Assembly: GCF_030503435.1 (NCBI RefSeq)
Contig: NZ_JAUKPO010000019.1
Span: 62,001-126,000 of the forward strand
Length of the DNA: 64,000 bases
Reading direction: 5' to 3'
Source: Rhodocytophaga aerolata
Lineage (GTDB): Bacteria > Bacteroidota > Bacteroidia > Cytophagales > 172606-1
A program made the position numbers and the translations under genes. The stretch's first letter is position 1. The number at the start of each line of letters is the position of its first letter. Below the pieces are notes generated by a model. That model ran no database searches. It saw nothing but the letters and a program-made list of their open reading frames with translations, and was not told where the DNA came from. This document shows positions 45,942 to 55,684 of the stretch, piece after piece.

Positions 45942-46397
45942 GTTACGTGATGGTTTACTAGTGGGGCTAAATATAGGCTTTTTTTCTTGCTTATGTCAAG
46001 AAACGGTGTTGCCTCCTGCATAAAATTCTGGCAAACTACCTAATCTTGCTTTCTCATTACTTGTACCATTCATGCAGGGCGAAGGAAGTCTGGCAAGTAG
46101 GCTGAATGAGTTGCTAACAGGCTGAAAAGGTAGTTGCCTGCATCTATTTCTATTTTGTAATTCTTTCAGCAAATAATTACCTAAGATTTACGCTCAAACC
46201 TGTTGGGTTTTAAAAAACCTAACAGGTTTCTACTTGGGTAATCATTCCCTGTAAAAGCTATAGGTAATTTACACCCCAGCTTACTGAGGAATTGTAGTGG
46301 TAGAGCTATAGGAAGTTATCTGGATAAACGGCCTTTCTGAGCCACAATTGAATGGGTTATGTATAGGTAGGCGGGCCTGGCTCTTTAGGTAGTTTTA
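45942..46397. other. Intergenic region with a palindromic element
   Basis: 456 bases between the DinB gene start and the stop of the first histidine kinase, both minus strand. It contains the palindrome at 46196-46229 (listed separately). No coding frame and no exact promoter consensus for the DinB gene. Confidence 0.45.
46196..46229. repeat. Palindromic element (hairpin)
   Basis: AAACCTGTTGGGTTTT followed by a near-perfect reverse complement, ending AACAGGTTT. The arms pair over about 16 bp with a single G-T pair and a 2-base loop. AACCTGTTAGGTT-type palindromes resemble interspersed elements or terminators seen in Bacteroidota. Only one copy occurs in this window, so its repetitive nature is not shown here. 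Confidence 0.5.
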
Positions 46398-48602
46398 CTA
46401 TCGTTTAAAATATAAGCGGAAGGTAGACCCGACGCCCAGCTGGCTATCCACTTCAATTTTGCCTCCGGCATTTTCTACCATTTTCTTCACCATATATAAG
46501 CCTATGCCGGTACCTTCTACATGAGAATGTAATCGCTTGAATAGGGAAAATATGTCTGCTTTCCCTGCTTCACTCATGCCTAAGCCATTGTCCTGCACCG
46601 ACATTACTACATACTCATCTGACAGCTGGCAGTTTAGGTGAATAAAAGGTTTTCTTTCGGTGGACCGGTATTTAATCGCATTCGAAAGCAAATTGTATAG
46701 TATGCTTCGTAGGTTCTTTCGGGAAAACAGCAAAAGGGAGCACTGCTCAAAATGGTAGTCGATTGTAGCCCCTGATTCTATAATCTGTGGCTGCAAGTCC
46801 AAAATCAGATCTTGAACCACTTCCTCAGGCTGTATGCTTTCTAGCTGTCTATCTATCAGTTGATCCAGCTTAATAACCTGGGAAAGGCTTGTAAGGGTTT
46901 CTTTGAACCGGCTGACGGATGCCTGTAATGAGGTAATAATACTATCTGTTTCTTGAGTTAACCCGCCTAGTTTATGCAGCCTTTTACTTAATATTTTTAG
47001 CAACCCATCTATATTGTTGATCGGCGCCCTTAAATCATGTGAGGCCATATAAACAAAGTTGTCTAAATCTGCATTGATGCTGCTTAATTGCTGGTTGGCT
47101 TGTTGAGCTTCGCTGATTGCCTTTTCCAGGGCCTGCTGTGTCTGCTTGTAAAGAGTTATATCTGTAACCAGGGCATAAAAACCAACTACTTGCCCTTTTT
47201 GCCAATGAGGGATATAGCGGGCTTCCACAAAACGGGTTCCGATTTTGCGGTAATCTACCAGTCTTTCAAAACGCTGTTCCTGCCCGGAAAGCACTGCCTC
47301 CACCTTAGGCAGAATTTGTGTATAGGCTATGGCACCCACTACCTGCTCAACGGTTTTTCCGATAATTTCCCAGGAAGGTTCTCCAAACCATTGTTCATAA
47401 GTTTGGTTAACAAACCGGTAATACTGATCTTGATCAACGTAGGAAATGAGTACTGGCAGGGCATCGGTAAGTAATCTTAGCTGCAGTTCGTTTTCGGCTA
47501 GTTTGCTTTCTATCTGCTTCCGTTGTGTGATATCTTGACAAACAGCCATAGTCTGACTAGCTCCTCCTTCAGGCTGCTCCAGTAAGGAAACATTCATCAA
47601 TACCCATACGAAAGAGCCATCTGGCTTCACATACCGCTTTTCCAGCTCAAACCATACATTTTGCTGCACCAGCTTTTCTAATAGCTGTAGATTATCCGGC
47701 AAATCATCCGGGTGGGTTATCTCCATCAGCGTTAGCTGCTGCAACTGTTCAAGCGGACGGCCAACCAGCTTTTGATACCCTTCATTGGCATACGTAAAAT
47801 GCCCGGATACATCTGTAGTAGCAATTCCGACACTGGTTCCTTTAACTATACTGCTCAGGAGAAGTTCGCGTTGAGAGAGTGTTTGATTAAGCGCCAATAC
47901 TTTCTGCAGCGAATCATGCAGCTCTTTTTTCCTGTGCTGCAACTCTGTTGTCCGATGAGCCACTTGTTCTTCCAGCCCCCCATTAGCCATTTTTAGCGCC
48001 TGCTGGGTCTGTATCAGTTGCTGATTTAGCCTTTCCAGGTCCTTATTTTTAGCTTGCAGCGTTCTCTCCTGCTGCTCCCGTTCCAGTTCTAACGAAGCCC
48101 GTTTAGCCATAATAGAAAGCAAAAGTTTAACCTTTTCCAGGTCTTCAACCGGATGCTTATCCATCAGGTAGAGCACACCTAGTACTTTTCCAGTAGAAGC
48201 TTTCAGCGGCACGGCCACATAGCTATCTACATCATATTGCTTCAAAGCTTTGTTTTGGGGAAATTGCTGCTGCACCTTGTTGGGGAAAGCACAAAAATCA
48301 CCTGACCTTACCACTTGCTCGCATAAAGACCCGGCTAAAGGGTACTGAAGGCCTGGGGCTTCTTTTCCATGAGCAAAGAATACCAAGGAGCTCACTAGTT
48401 GATCCCCGTTAAGCAGTTCGCCAATAAAAACATACTCTACCTGAAGAGTCCGGGATAGGTAGGCTGTCAAAGACTGAAAGAATTCTTTGCCAATGGTGTC
48501 CATAGAAAAGCTTTGGGCAATGTCAGCCAGGAACTGTTGATCGGTCATAGCCTTAACATACGAAAAGTACGGTTGAATGATTGATATTTTTTTGTCCGGC
48601 AT
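46398..48602 (-). CDS. GAF/PAS sensor histidine kinase
   Basis: 734 residues, no membrane segment, so probably cytoplasmic. Domain order: GAF (about 35-175, YVAVPLKASTGKVLGVLYLMD), coiled coil (about 175-235), two PAS/PAC modules (about 245-490, TYANEGYQKLVGRPLEQL and YRFVNQTYEQWFGEPSWEI), HisKA with His522 in ASHDLRAPI, and HATPase with VQDNGLGMSE and GTGIGLYMVKKMVENAGG. It senses an unknown intracellular signal. No response regulator is adjacent. Either the ATG at 48602 or the one 18 codons later (MTDQQFL) may be the start. The HATPase end is nearly identical to that of the divergent kinase. Confidence 0.93.
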   Translation of the reverse strand: MPDKKISIIQPYFSYVKAMTDQQFLADIAQSFSMDTIGKEFFQSLTAYLSRTLQVEYVFIGELLNGDQLVSSLVFFAHGKEAPGLQYPLAGSLCEQVVRSGDFCAFPNKVQQQFPQNKALKQYDVDSYVAVPLKASTGKVLGVLYLMDKHPVEDLEKVKLLLSIMAKRASLELEREQQERTLQAKNKDLERLNQQLIQTQQALKMANGGLEEQVAHRTTELQHRKKELHDSLQKVLALNQTLSQRELLLSSIVKGTSVGIATTDVSGHFTYANEGYQKLVGRPLEQLQQLTLMEITHPDDLPDNLQLLEKLVQQNVWFELEKRYVKPDGSFVWVLMNVSLLEQPEGGASQTMAVCQDITQRKQIESKLAENELQLRLLTDALPVLISYVDQDQYYRFVNQTYEQWFGEPSWEIIGKTVEQVVGAIAYTQILPKVEAVLSGQEQRFERLVDYRKIGTRFVEARYIPHWQKGQVVGFYALVTDITLYKQTQQALEKAISEAQQANQQLSSINADLDNFVYMASHDLRAPINNIDGLLKILSKRLHKLGGLTQETDSIITSLQASVSRFKETLTSLSQVIKLDQLIDRQLESIQPEEVVQDLILDLQPQIIESGATIDYHFEQCSLLLFSRKNLRSILYNLLSNAIKYRSTERKPFIHLNCQLSDEYVVMSVQDNGLGMSEAGKADIFSLFKRLHSHVEGTGIGLYMVKKMVENAGGKIEVDSQLGVGSTFRLYFKR

Positions 48603-49154
48603 CGGAAAGAAGGATTAATCATGAGAAAAGAGGCACGTAGGAGTGATGCTCCTACCCTGTTTAGTACAGGTAATGAGGCCTGCCTGATACCAAATTCAAA
48701 GGTGATTGGGAAGCCAAAAGAGTAAGGTAAGATAAGTCCGGCAGATTCGACCCTTAGCCAGATTCATTCACCATGGAGGCCGGATTCTATTCCTGGCTTG
48801 AATGGGCAGGAGTCAACAGAGCAGCTTAGGCAGCTTTTGCCGCGTGCATAAATCCGGCTCTTATGCCAGGTTAACTTTCATCTTGTGATGTTCCAAAAAA
48901 CAAGGGAAGCAAGCGATAGGTGGTTACCTTACCGCCTGGCAAAATTACTCAGCCTGGCAGTGTTTTTTAAAGAAAAATTCTTTTATTAACATTGCTTTAG
49001 CAGCCACCGTATAAACCGGCTGATTAGTTACCTATATATAAATGCTCATACAAAAAAGATGATAGCCACTTCTCAACTAGGCACTACACCCGCCTAATCT
49101 GTCTACCAAACCTGAGAGAATAGCTATCTATGCGATACAAACTATACCTAACCC
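48603..49154. other. Divergent region between two histidine kinases
   Basis: 552 bases between the two kinase starts. It holds a small CCTGT/ACAGG hairpin near 48656 and a near-duplicated GCAGCTT (GAGCAGCTTAGGCAGCTTTT, around 48818-48838), otherwise nothing recognisable. No exact promoter element in either direction. Confidence 0.4.
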
Positions 49155-52100
49155 ATGAACTTGACCCCTGCCCACCTACCGGACATGCTGAAAGTATTTG
49201 AAACTTTGCCAGATTTATATGTATTGCTTACTCCTGATTTACTTATTCTAACAGCCAGCAATGCTTACCTGGAGGCCACTGTTACTACAAGAAATACTAT
49301 TGCTGGAAAGTATATTTTCGATGTCTTTCCTGAGACGTCTCTTCACTTACAAGCAGAAGCAGTTTCCATGCTCAAGGCCTCATTCGTACAAACGCTGACT
49401 ACCCGAAAGCCACATCAACTAGCGATTCCACCCTATACTATTTCCCATCCAGAAGAGAAGGATATGTTCATTGAACGCCACTGGACAGCTTTAAATACCC
49501 CCGTGCTCGATGAGGCCGGAGAGGTGAGCTATATCATTCATAAAATGGGTACTATCACAGATAGACTAGTGGATCAAATGAATGAACAACCTGGCGAAAG
49601 CTTGCTTGAGGAACTGAATGAGCAACTGCGCACGCTCAATGCAGCGCTTATCGCTGCCCGGGCCCAAGCAGAGCTGGAGCGAAGCCAGTGGCACCATATT
49701 CTCATGCAAGCACCGGCGATGATTTGTATTTTCCAGGGGCCAGAGCATGTATTTAAACTGGTTAATCCGCCTTATCAACAACTGGTTGGCCAACGGCCAC
49801 TTCTCGATAAACCCATCCGGCATGCCATGCCTGAGCTGGAAGGACAACCTATCTTTGGGCTGCTCGACAAGGTATACCATACCGGAGAGAGCTTTTATGC
49901 CTATGAAATGAAAGTACAGCTTGATCATGATAATACCGGGAAGCTGGGCCACAACTATTATAACTTTATTTACCAGGCCATACGCAACCTGAACGGCGAC
50001 ATAGATGGCATCTTGGTGTTTGCCTATGAAGTAACCGCCTTGGTTTTGGCGCGGCAAAAGGCCGAGCAGGATGCCAAAGAAAAGCAGCTGTTAAACGAAC
50101 AGCTAACTTCCACCAATGAACAACTGATTCTCACTAAAAAGGCCTTAGAGCAACTTAATGCAGAGCTGGAAGAGCGGGTAGCCCTTAGAACAGGCGAGTT
50201 ACGGCTTGCCCAGGCAGAGGCAGAAGAGCAGCGGGCCCGTCTGGAGCGTTTGTTCATGCAAGCGCCTGCCATCATCTGTATTCACGATGGGCCTGATCTG
50301 GTTTTTGAGTTAGTCAGCCCGGCTTATCAGCAACTATTCCCAGGACGGGAGTTACTTGGCAAACCCTTGCTTGAAGCCTTACCCGAGCTGGAAGGGCAGC
50401 CCCTGTTAGACATTATCAGACAGGTTTACCAAACGGGTCAGTCCTATCAGGGGCAGGAGATGCTTGTCCCGATTGCTGCTTATCCGGGAGGCCCGGTAGA
50501 AGACAGGTACTGGAATTTTACCTATCAGGCCAGGCGGGATGCGGAAGGCCGCATAGATGGCCTGTTAGTCTTTTCTTATGATGTGACCGCTCAGGTACTG
50601 TCCCATAAAGCGGTAGTAAAACAGGAAACCTATTTCCGCAAAATGGCAGACCAGGTTCCTGCGATGATCTGGGTAACAAGGGCTGACGGGTATTGTACGT
50701 ACCTGAATAAGCCCTGGTATGCCTATACCGGGCAAAGCGAAGAAGAAGCCTTAGGATTTGGATGGCTTCAGGCCACGCATCCTGAAGATGTTTCGCCCAG
50801 TAAAGAGACCTTTTTTGCTGCCAATGCACTCAAGCAGCCCTTCTCTCTGCTCTACCGGCTCAAAGGGAAGGATGGCCAATACCGGTGGTTTTTAGATAAA
50901 GGAGAACCTACCTTTGATGCGGCCTGTAATTTTGAAGGATTTATAGGTTCGGTTGTTGACGTACATGAAGAACAAGTGGCACAGCAGCGGCTGCACTTAT
51001 CGGTACAAGCCGGGAAGGTAGGTATCTGGGAATGGGATATTGTCCGTAACCAGGCTACTTATTCTGATCTGTTACAAGAAATGTTTGGCTTAGAAGCTGG
51101 CAGGTTCACCGGAGAATTCGACCATGCTTACCAAGTTTTTCAGCAGGTAATCCACCCTGAAGACCGGCCACTAGTGAACGGGCATGTGGAAAAAGCGTTT
51201 GCTAACAGGCAAGCCGAGTTTTACGTTGAATTTCGCATTGTCAGGCCCACTGGGGAGATTGCCTGGATTGCCGAGCGCGGAGAGGTCATCTTTGATGAGA
51301 AAGGGCCAACTCGCATGAACGGTACCTGCATTGACATTACAAGCCGCAAGCTGGCCGAGCAGGCCACACAGCGGATGTCGGAGGAAATAGCCGCTGCCAA
51401 TGAAGAACTCCGCGCAGCAAATGAACAAATCCAAGCTACCAATGAGGAACTGGCAGAAACCAATCAACAGCTGGTAGGCATTAACCAGGACTTGGATAAC
51501 TTTATTTACACAGCCTCTCATGATTTAAAAGCGCCTATCTCCAATATTGAAGCCTTGCTGTCTGCCCTGCTCCGCAACCTATCGGCTGAAAATTTCTCCT
51601 CCGAGCGGGTAAAGCACATGCTTGCTTTAATGAGTGAATCCATAGAAAGGTTTAAACGCACCATTGCTAACCTGACAGAAGTAGTTAAACTGCAAAAGGA
51701 AAATAGTGGAGAAAAGGTTTTAGTGGATCTTTTGCCTGTGATACGCGAAGTAAGCTTAGACCTGGAGCCGCTGATAAAAGAAACGAATGCACACATAGAA
51801 GTGGAAGTAACCGGCTGCCCCCCGGTACGTTTCTCCATCAAAAACCTTCGTTCCGTGATTTACAACCTGCTTTCTAACGGCTTAAAGTACCGCTCTTTTG
51901 ACCGGGCTCCTCATATTACAATTTCCTGCAAACAAGAAGCGGCCTACCTGGTGCTTAGTGTGGAAGATAACGGACTGGGCCTGGAGCGTGCCAGACTAAA
52001 TCAGCTGTTTACGATGTTCAAACGGTTTCATGATCATGTGGAGGGTACCGGCATAGGCTTATATATGGTGAAGAAAATGGTAGAAAATGCCGGAGGCAAA

Positions 52101-52160
52101 ATTGAAGTGAATAGCCAGCTTGGCCTTGGATCTACCTTCCGGGTGTATTTTCCTCACTAG
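49155..52160 (+). CDS. Multi-PAS sensor histidine kinase
   Basis: 1001 residues, no membrane segment. Four or five PAS modules: a first near 10-140, then two clearly duplicated modules (about 175-300 and 370-490; each starts with MQAPA[MI]ICI and contains YQQL and PELEGQP), then two more typical PAS/PAC units (about 500-620 and 625-745). The last has WEWDIVRNQATYSDLLQEMFGL. Coiled coils (about 745-780) lead to HisKA with His789 in ASHDLKAPI, then HATPase with VEDNGLGLERA and GTGIGLYMVKKMVENAGG. Its output is unknown because no response regulator is encoded nearby. It is followed by the PLP enzyme gene on the same strand, 96 bases on. Confidence 0.93.
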   Translation: MNLTPAHLPDMLKVFETLPDLYVLLTPDLLILTASNAYLEATVTTRNTIAGKYIFDVFPETSLHLQAEAVSMLKASFVQTLTTRKPHQLAIPPYTISHPEEKDMFIERHWTALNTPVLDEAGEVSYIIHKMGTITDRLVDQMNEQPGESLLEELNEQLRTLNAALIAARAQAELERSQWHHILMQAPAMICIFQGPEHVFKLVNPPYQQLVGQRPLLDKPIRHAMPELEGQPIFGLLDKVYHTGESFYAYEMKVQLDHDNTGKLGHNYYNFIYQAIRNLNGDIDGILVFAYEVTALVLARQKAEQDAKEKQLLNEQLTSTNEQLILTKKALEQLNAELEERVALRTGELRLAQAEAEEQRARLERLFMQAPAIICIHDGPDLVFELVSPAYQQLFPGRELLGKPLLEALPELEGQPLLDIIRQVYQTGQSYQGQEMLVPIAAYPGGPVEDRYWNFTYQARRDAEGRIDGLLVFSYDVTAQVLSHKAVVKQETYFRKMADQVPAMIWVTRADGYCTYLNKPWYAYTGQSEEEALGFGWLQATHPEDVSPSKETFFAANALKQPFSLLYRLKGKDGQYRWFLDKGEPTFDAACNFEGFIGSVVDVHEEQVAQQRLHLSVQAGKVGIWEWDIVRNQATYSDLLQEMFGLEAGRFTGEFDHAYQVFQQVIHPEDRPLVNGHVEKAFANRQAEFYVEFRIVRPTGEIAWIAERGEVIFDEKGPTRMNGTCIDITSRKLAEQATQRMSEEIAAANEELRAANEQIQATNEELAETNQQLVGINQDLDNFIYTASHDLKAPISNIEALLSALLRNLSAENFSSERVKHMLALMSESIERFKRTIANLTEVVKLQKENSGEKVLVDLLPVIREVSLDLEPLIKETNAHIEVEVTGCPPVRFSIKNLRSVIYNLLSNGLKYRSFDRAPHITISCKQEAAYLVLSVEDNGLGLERARLNQLFTMFKRFHDHVEGTGIGLYMVKKMVENAGGKIEVNSQLGLGSTFRVYFPH

Positions 52161-52256
52161 TGGTTTTTAGCAGCGGCTATTTCTGCAAATATGTTATCCT
52201 TGCATAGTGCATCTGTTTTCACTTTTAGTTACTTGCAAAAAATTTATATTCTGATC

Positions 52257-53426
52257 ATGGAAGAAAACCTTTCCCAAGAAACCTTATGTGTGCACGCCGG
52301 TGGTGAGTTAGCTGGCGATGCACAAAGTGTTGTTACACCTGTTTTTCCTGCCTCCTCCTATAAATACAGACAAACAACAGAAAATACCTATCCCAGGTAT
52401 TTTAACACCATCAATCAAAAAGTGATTATTGAAAAACTATGTGCCCTGGAAGGAGGCCAGGATGGACTCATTTTTAGTTCCGGCATGGCAGCAATCAGCA
52501 CCACACTTTTTTCTCTCCTGCAACCAGGAGATCATGTAGTATTTTGCAAAGGCTTGTATGGAGGCACCTATCACTTAATCAGCAGTGAATTTGAGAAAAG
52601 GGGAATCCGCTATAGTTTTGCTCCTGATAATACGTCAGAAGCCTTTTTGCAGGTGATCACATCCCAAACAAAGGTGATTTATATAGAAACGCCTTCCAAT
52701 CCTTTGCTTGAGGTTCTGGATATTCAAGCTATCAGTCTGCTGGCAAAAAAGCACCAGATTGTAACCGTAATAGATAATACTTTTGCCAGCCCTATTAACC
52801 AGAATCCGATCAGCTTCGGCTTCGATATTGTTATTCATAGCGGCACAAAATACCTGGGTGGGCATAGTGACCTGTGTTTTGGCGCTGTGGTTACGTCTGC
52901 CGCCTTAACAAAGCAAATATATGAAGGTGCCATTAATTACGGAGGAAGTTTAAATGCACTGGATTGTTATCTGATTGAAAGAAGCTTAAAAACGCTGGCT
53001 ATCCGCATGGAAAAGCACAATGAAAATGCCCTGATGCTGGCAAATTTCCTGCAAGGCTTACCTGAGGTTCAACGGGTGTATTTTCCAGGATTGCGCTCTC
53101 ATCCAGGTCACGAAATTGCTAAGTCGCAAATGCGGGGCTTTGGCGGCATGTTATCTTTTGAGTTGGCTACGAATGATTTAAAACAGGTAGATATTTTCTT
53201 AGATAGTCTGCAGTTTATTCAGCCAGCTATGAGTCTGGGAGGGGTAGAAAGCCTTATTTGTTCGCCGGCTACTACCTCGCATGTAAAACTTTCGCCCCAG
53301 GAAAGAGAAGAGGCAGGCATTAAAGATGGGTTGCTTAGATTATCGGTAGGTATTGAAAATGCTCAGGATCTGATAAAAGATCTGAAAAAAGCCTTTATCA
53401 ACCTATCAACATCTGTGCATGTATAG
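52257..53426 (+). CDS. PLP-dependent trans-sulfuration-type enzyme (methionine gamma-lyase-like)
   Basis: 389 residues from the ATG at 52257; an upstream ATG at 52191 adds 22 residues of unlikely coding character. Cys/Met-metabolism PLP fold, with PLP Lys198 in IHSGTKYLGGHSD. SGMAAISTTLFSLLQPGDH, YGGTYHLI and IDNTFASPINQNP are typical family motifs, as is the C-terminal MSLGGVESLICSPATTSH. It could be methionine gamma-lyase, cystathionine gamma-lyase/synthase or O-acetylhomoserine sulfhydrylase; sequence alone does not separate these. Cytoplasmic. Possibly co-transcribed with the kinase upstream, and ends at a clear hairpin. Confidence 0.93.
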   Translation: MEENLSQETLCVHAGGELAGDAQSVVTPVFPASSYKYRQTTENTYPRYFNTINQKVIIEKLCALEGGQDGLIFSSGMAAISTTLFSLLQPGDHVVFCKGLYGGTYHLISSEFEKRGIRYSFAPDNTSEAFLQVITSQTKVIYIETPSNPLLEVLDIQAISLLAKKHQIVTVIDNTFASPINQNPISFGFDIVIHSGTKYLGGHSDLCFGAVVTSAALTKQIYEGAINYGGSLNALDCYLIERSLKTLAIRMEKHNENALMLANFLQGLPEVQRVYFPGLRSHPGHEIAKSQMRGFGGMLSFELATNDLKQVDIFLDSLQFIQPAMSLGGVESLICSPATTSHVKLSPQEREEAGIKDGLLRLSVGIENAQDLIKDLKKAFINLSTSVHV

Positions 53427-53440
53427 TGCGAACAAAAATT

Positions 53441-53494
53441 CTCCTACTCACGAAAGCTCATCGGTAAAGCTTTGATGAGTAGGAGTTCGTTTGA
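53441..53494 (+). terminator. Hairpin after the PLP enzyme gene
   Basis: CTCCTACTCA (53441-53450) pairs with TGAGTAGGAG (53476-53485), with an inner AAAGCT/AGCTTT stem. It lies 14 bases past the PLP gene stop. The tail TTCGTTTG is only moderately T-rich, so termination may be partial. Confidence 0.65.
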
Positions 53495-53655
53495 AAACTA
53501 TTATCCTACAAGCGTTATTCAGGCTAATTACGCCTTTTATAGAATAGACACCTTTTCCCTTATTTGAAGTATGTTGGGGCGAAACCAGGAGTAACAGGGG
53601 TACTCTATATAAAAGGTAAAAGGTCAATGTAAAAAGGATTGCGTATATTGCCAGA

Positions 53656-53850
53656 ATGAGAATGGGAGAGAATATTGAGTCGATAGGTTTTGGGACGAAT
53701 GAGCCAAATGCACTAAGGGAGTTAAAGAGTAAATATAACCGCTACGCCAGCCGGCTGAATTTTGCCAGAAATAGCTTTTGGAAAAAAGAACATACGGTCT
53801 TATATAAGGAACTCACGCTGTTGAAAATCAAAATTGATACCTATGTTTAA
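53656..53850 (+). CDS. Small protein of unknown function
   Basis: 64 residues, basic and probably helical (ALRELKSKYNRYASRLNFARN, then VLYKELTLLKIKIDTYV). No signal peptide or membrane segment; an in-frame ATG two codons later could be the start. It lies 229 bases after the PLP gene, between that gene's hairpin and the convergent NamZ-like gene. I recognise no family. Coding status is uncertain. Confidence 0.35.
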   Translation: MRMGENIESIGFGTNEPNALRELKSKYNRYASRLNFARNSFWKKEHTVLYKELTLLKIKIDTYV

Positions 53851-54032
53851 TTACCTAGCTTCTCATAGAGCTGCTATAGATAGAGAAAAAGCTGTTTAGC
53901 TGGGTAAACACACGTTCAGTTATGAAACAAGCCAGGTAGGAGCTATCTTTACTTATCATCAATGAATCTGTAAAAGAAGTTATTAGCAAAATCTTCCTTA
54001 CTGGAGCTCCAAAGAAGAATTGCCTTTAATCT

Positions 54033-55247
54033 TTACGGGTAAAGCAGGTATTTTTTTCGCATCACTTTATATTCACTCAGGCCCGGTTCCCAGCTTTGGC
54101 GGATTTCTTTTTCAGAGGCGCCAGCAATTATTTGTTGCCTGAACAAGGCATTGCCGGCTAGTCGTTCAATAACACCCATTTCTTTGCTCAGTTTGGAGTC
54201 GAAGAACTTTTCCTTGTGAGGAGAAGCTTTGTATAACTCCATCATCCATTGCAGATTAACCTGTTTCTTTTTTCTTAGCTGCTCCACATCATACGTGCGC
54301 AGGTCAAGGCCATAACAAACCTGGTTCATGAACAGTGGCGTTTCTGCCATCCCCTTAATACTGGTTGGGGTAAAGGAAAATTCGTATTTACCTTTGAGTT
54401 CAGGACTGCCTATCACGGTAAAAGGGAAATAAGTACCGCGGCCATGATTAAGGTATGTGCCTTCAAATAAACAGGTGGAAGGGTACAGCATCACGGCTTG
54501 CTGGGTATTTAAATTAGGCGAGGGACTTACCGGCAATACATACGGCATATCATGCGTATAGTTAGCCACCGGAATAATCCGCAGTTTACATTTCACTTTG
54601 TTTGCGAGCCATCCTTCTCCATTGGCCATTTGAGCAAATTCACCAACGGTTAATCCATGAGAAATAGGTAATGGAAACATACCAATGCCTGACTTAAACT
54701 TTAAATCCAGGATGGGGCCGTCAATTAGATACCCATTGGGATTGGGTCTGTCCAGAATAAGCAGTTCTTTCCCATTTTCATGACAGGCTTCCATTAGCCG
54801 GGCAAGGGCATTGATGTTGGTATAAAAGCGGCACCCTACATCCTGCAAGTCATAAATCAGGATGTCTACATCGGCTAAATCTTCTTTGGCAGGTTTGCTT
54901 TTTTTGCCGTACAAGGAGATCACCGGAATGCCGGTAACTGGATCGGTATCATCAGCCACCACAGCTCCGGCACTGGCCTTGCCGCGAAAACCGTGTTCGG
55001 GGCCAAACACCTTTACAATCGTAATACCTACTTTGGTCAGACTATCCACTAAATGCGTTTTCCCAATCACAGAGGTTTGATTGGCAAGAATAGCCACCCT
55101 TTTGCCTTTCAGATAAGGCAGGTATTTTTCGGTTTGTTCTGCCCCGGTTTTTATCTCTGCCGGCTTAATGAGAGCAGGATTGGCTGATGGATTTTTGTGA
55201 GTTATACAAAGGTTCAGTAGGATGAAAAATGCAACAAACACTTTCAT
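54033..55247 (-). CDS. DUF1343 / NamZ-type exo-beta-N-acetylmuramidase
   Basis: 404 residues from the ATG at 55247 (MKVFVAFFILLNLC signal); an upstream extension of 27 codons was rejected. DUF1343 (GH171) signatures include GKRVAILANQTSVIGKTHLVD, VFGPEHGFRGKASAGA, DILIYDLQDVGCRFYT and LDRPNPNGYLIDGPIL, then STCLFEGTYLNHGRGT. NamZ removes MurNAc from the non-reducing end of peptidoglycan fragments, serving turnover or recycling. Exported, probably periplasmic. No amidase or MurNAc kinase gene is adjacent. It is divergent from the GH43-like gene. Confidence 0.92.
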   Translation of the reverse strand: MKVFVAFFILLNLCITHKNPSANPALIKPAEIKTGAEQTEKYLPYLKGKRVAILANQTSVIGKTHLVDSLTKVGITIVKVFGPEHGFRGKASAGAVVADDTDPVTGIPVISLYGKKSKPAKEDLADVDILIYDLQDVGCRFYTNINALARLMEACHENGKELLILDRPNPNGYLIDGPILDLKFKSGIGMFPLPISHGLTVGEFAQMANGEGWLANKVKCKLRIIPVANYTHDMPYVLPVSPSPNLNTQQAVMLYPSTCLFEGTYLNHGRGTYFPFTVIGSPELKGKYEFSFTPTSIKGMAETPLFMNQVCYGLDLRTYDVEQLRKKKQVNLQWMMELYKASPHKEKFFDSKLSKEMGVIERLAGNALFRQQIIAGASEKEIRQSWEPGLSEYKVMRKKYLLYP

Positions 55248-55684
55248 AAGGCAATGTTTATGGAATGAAAATACTAGTAAGTAATAAATATCAAATGAAT
55301 ACCTGCAATGTTTAACTCCTGGTAACAACTAGTACAACTGCCCTATTCTTTCTAGCTCATCTAGTTGTTCTTGTACAATAATCCGTCTGATGATCCCATT
55401 AGTCAATTTTAAAAAAGACTTCACACAATTTCTGTGCAGTGATATAAACAACGGGAAACCAAAGGGGTATAAATCCTTCTTACTCTTAAGAAAACGCTTG
55501 ACCAAAGATAAGGTATATTTTGTATATTACCCGCTCTATCCTTTCTAGGTAACGTACATGCCTTACATGAGAGCACCAATATAGGATTTCCTATACGCAT
55601 GGGTAGCAAACTGCAGTTAGTAAGAATGGATTACTATATACACAACAATTCTATCTTTAACTTTTTCTCAGACAACATTCGGAT
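55248..55684. other. Divergent intergenic region
   Basis: 437 bases between NamZ-like and GH43-like starts. TATATTTTG near 55512 is close to, but one base longer than, the -7 consensus. No other structure or small gene is convincing. Confidence 0.4.
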
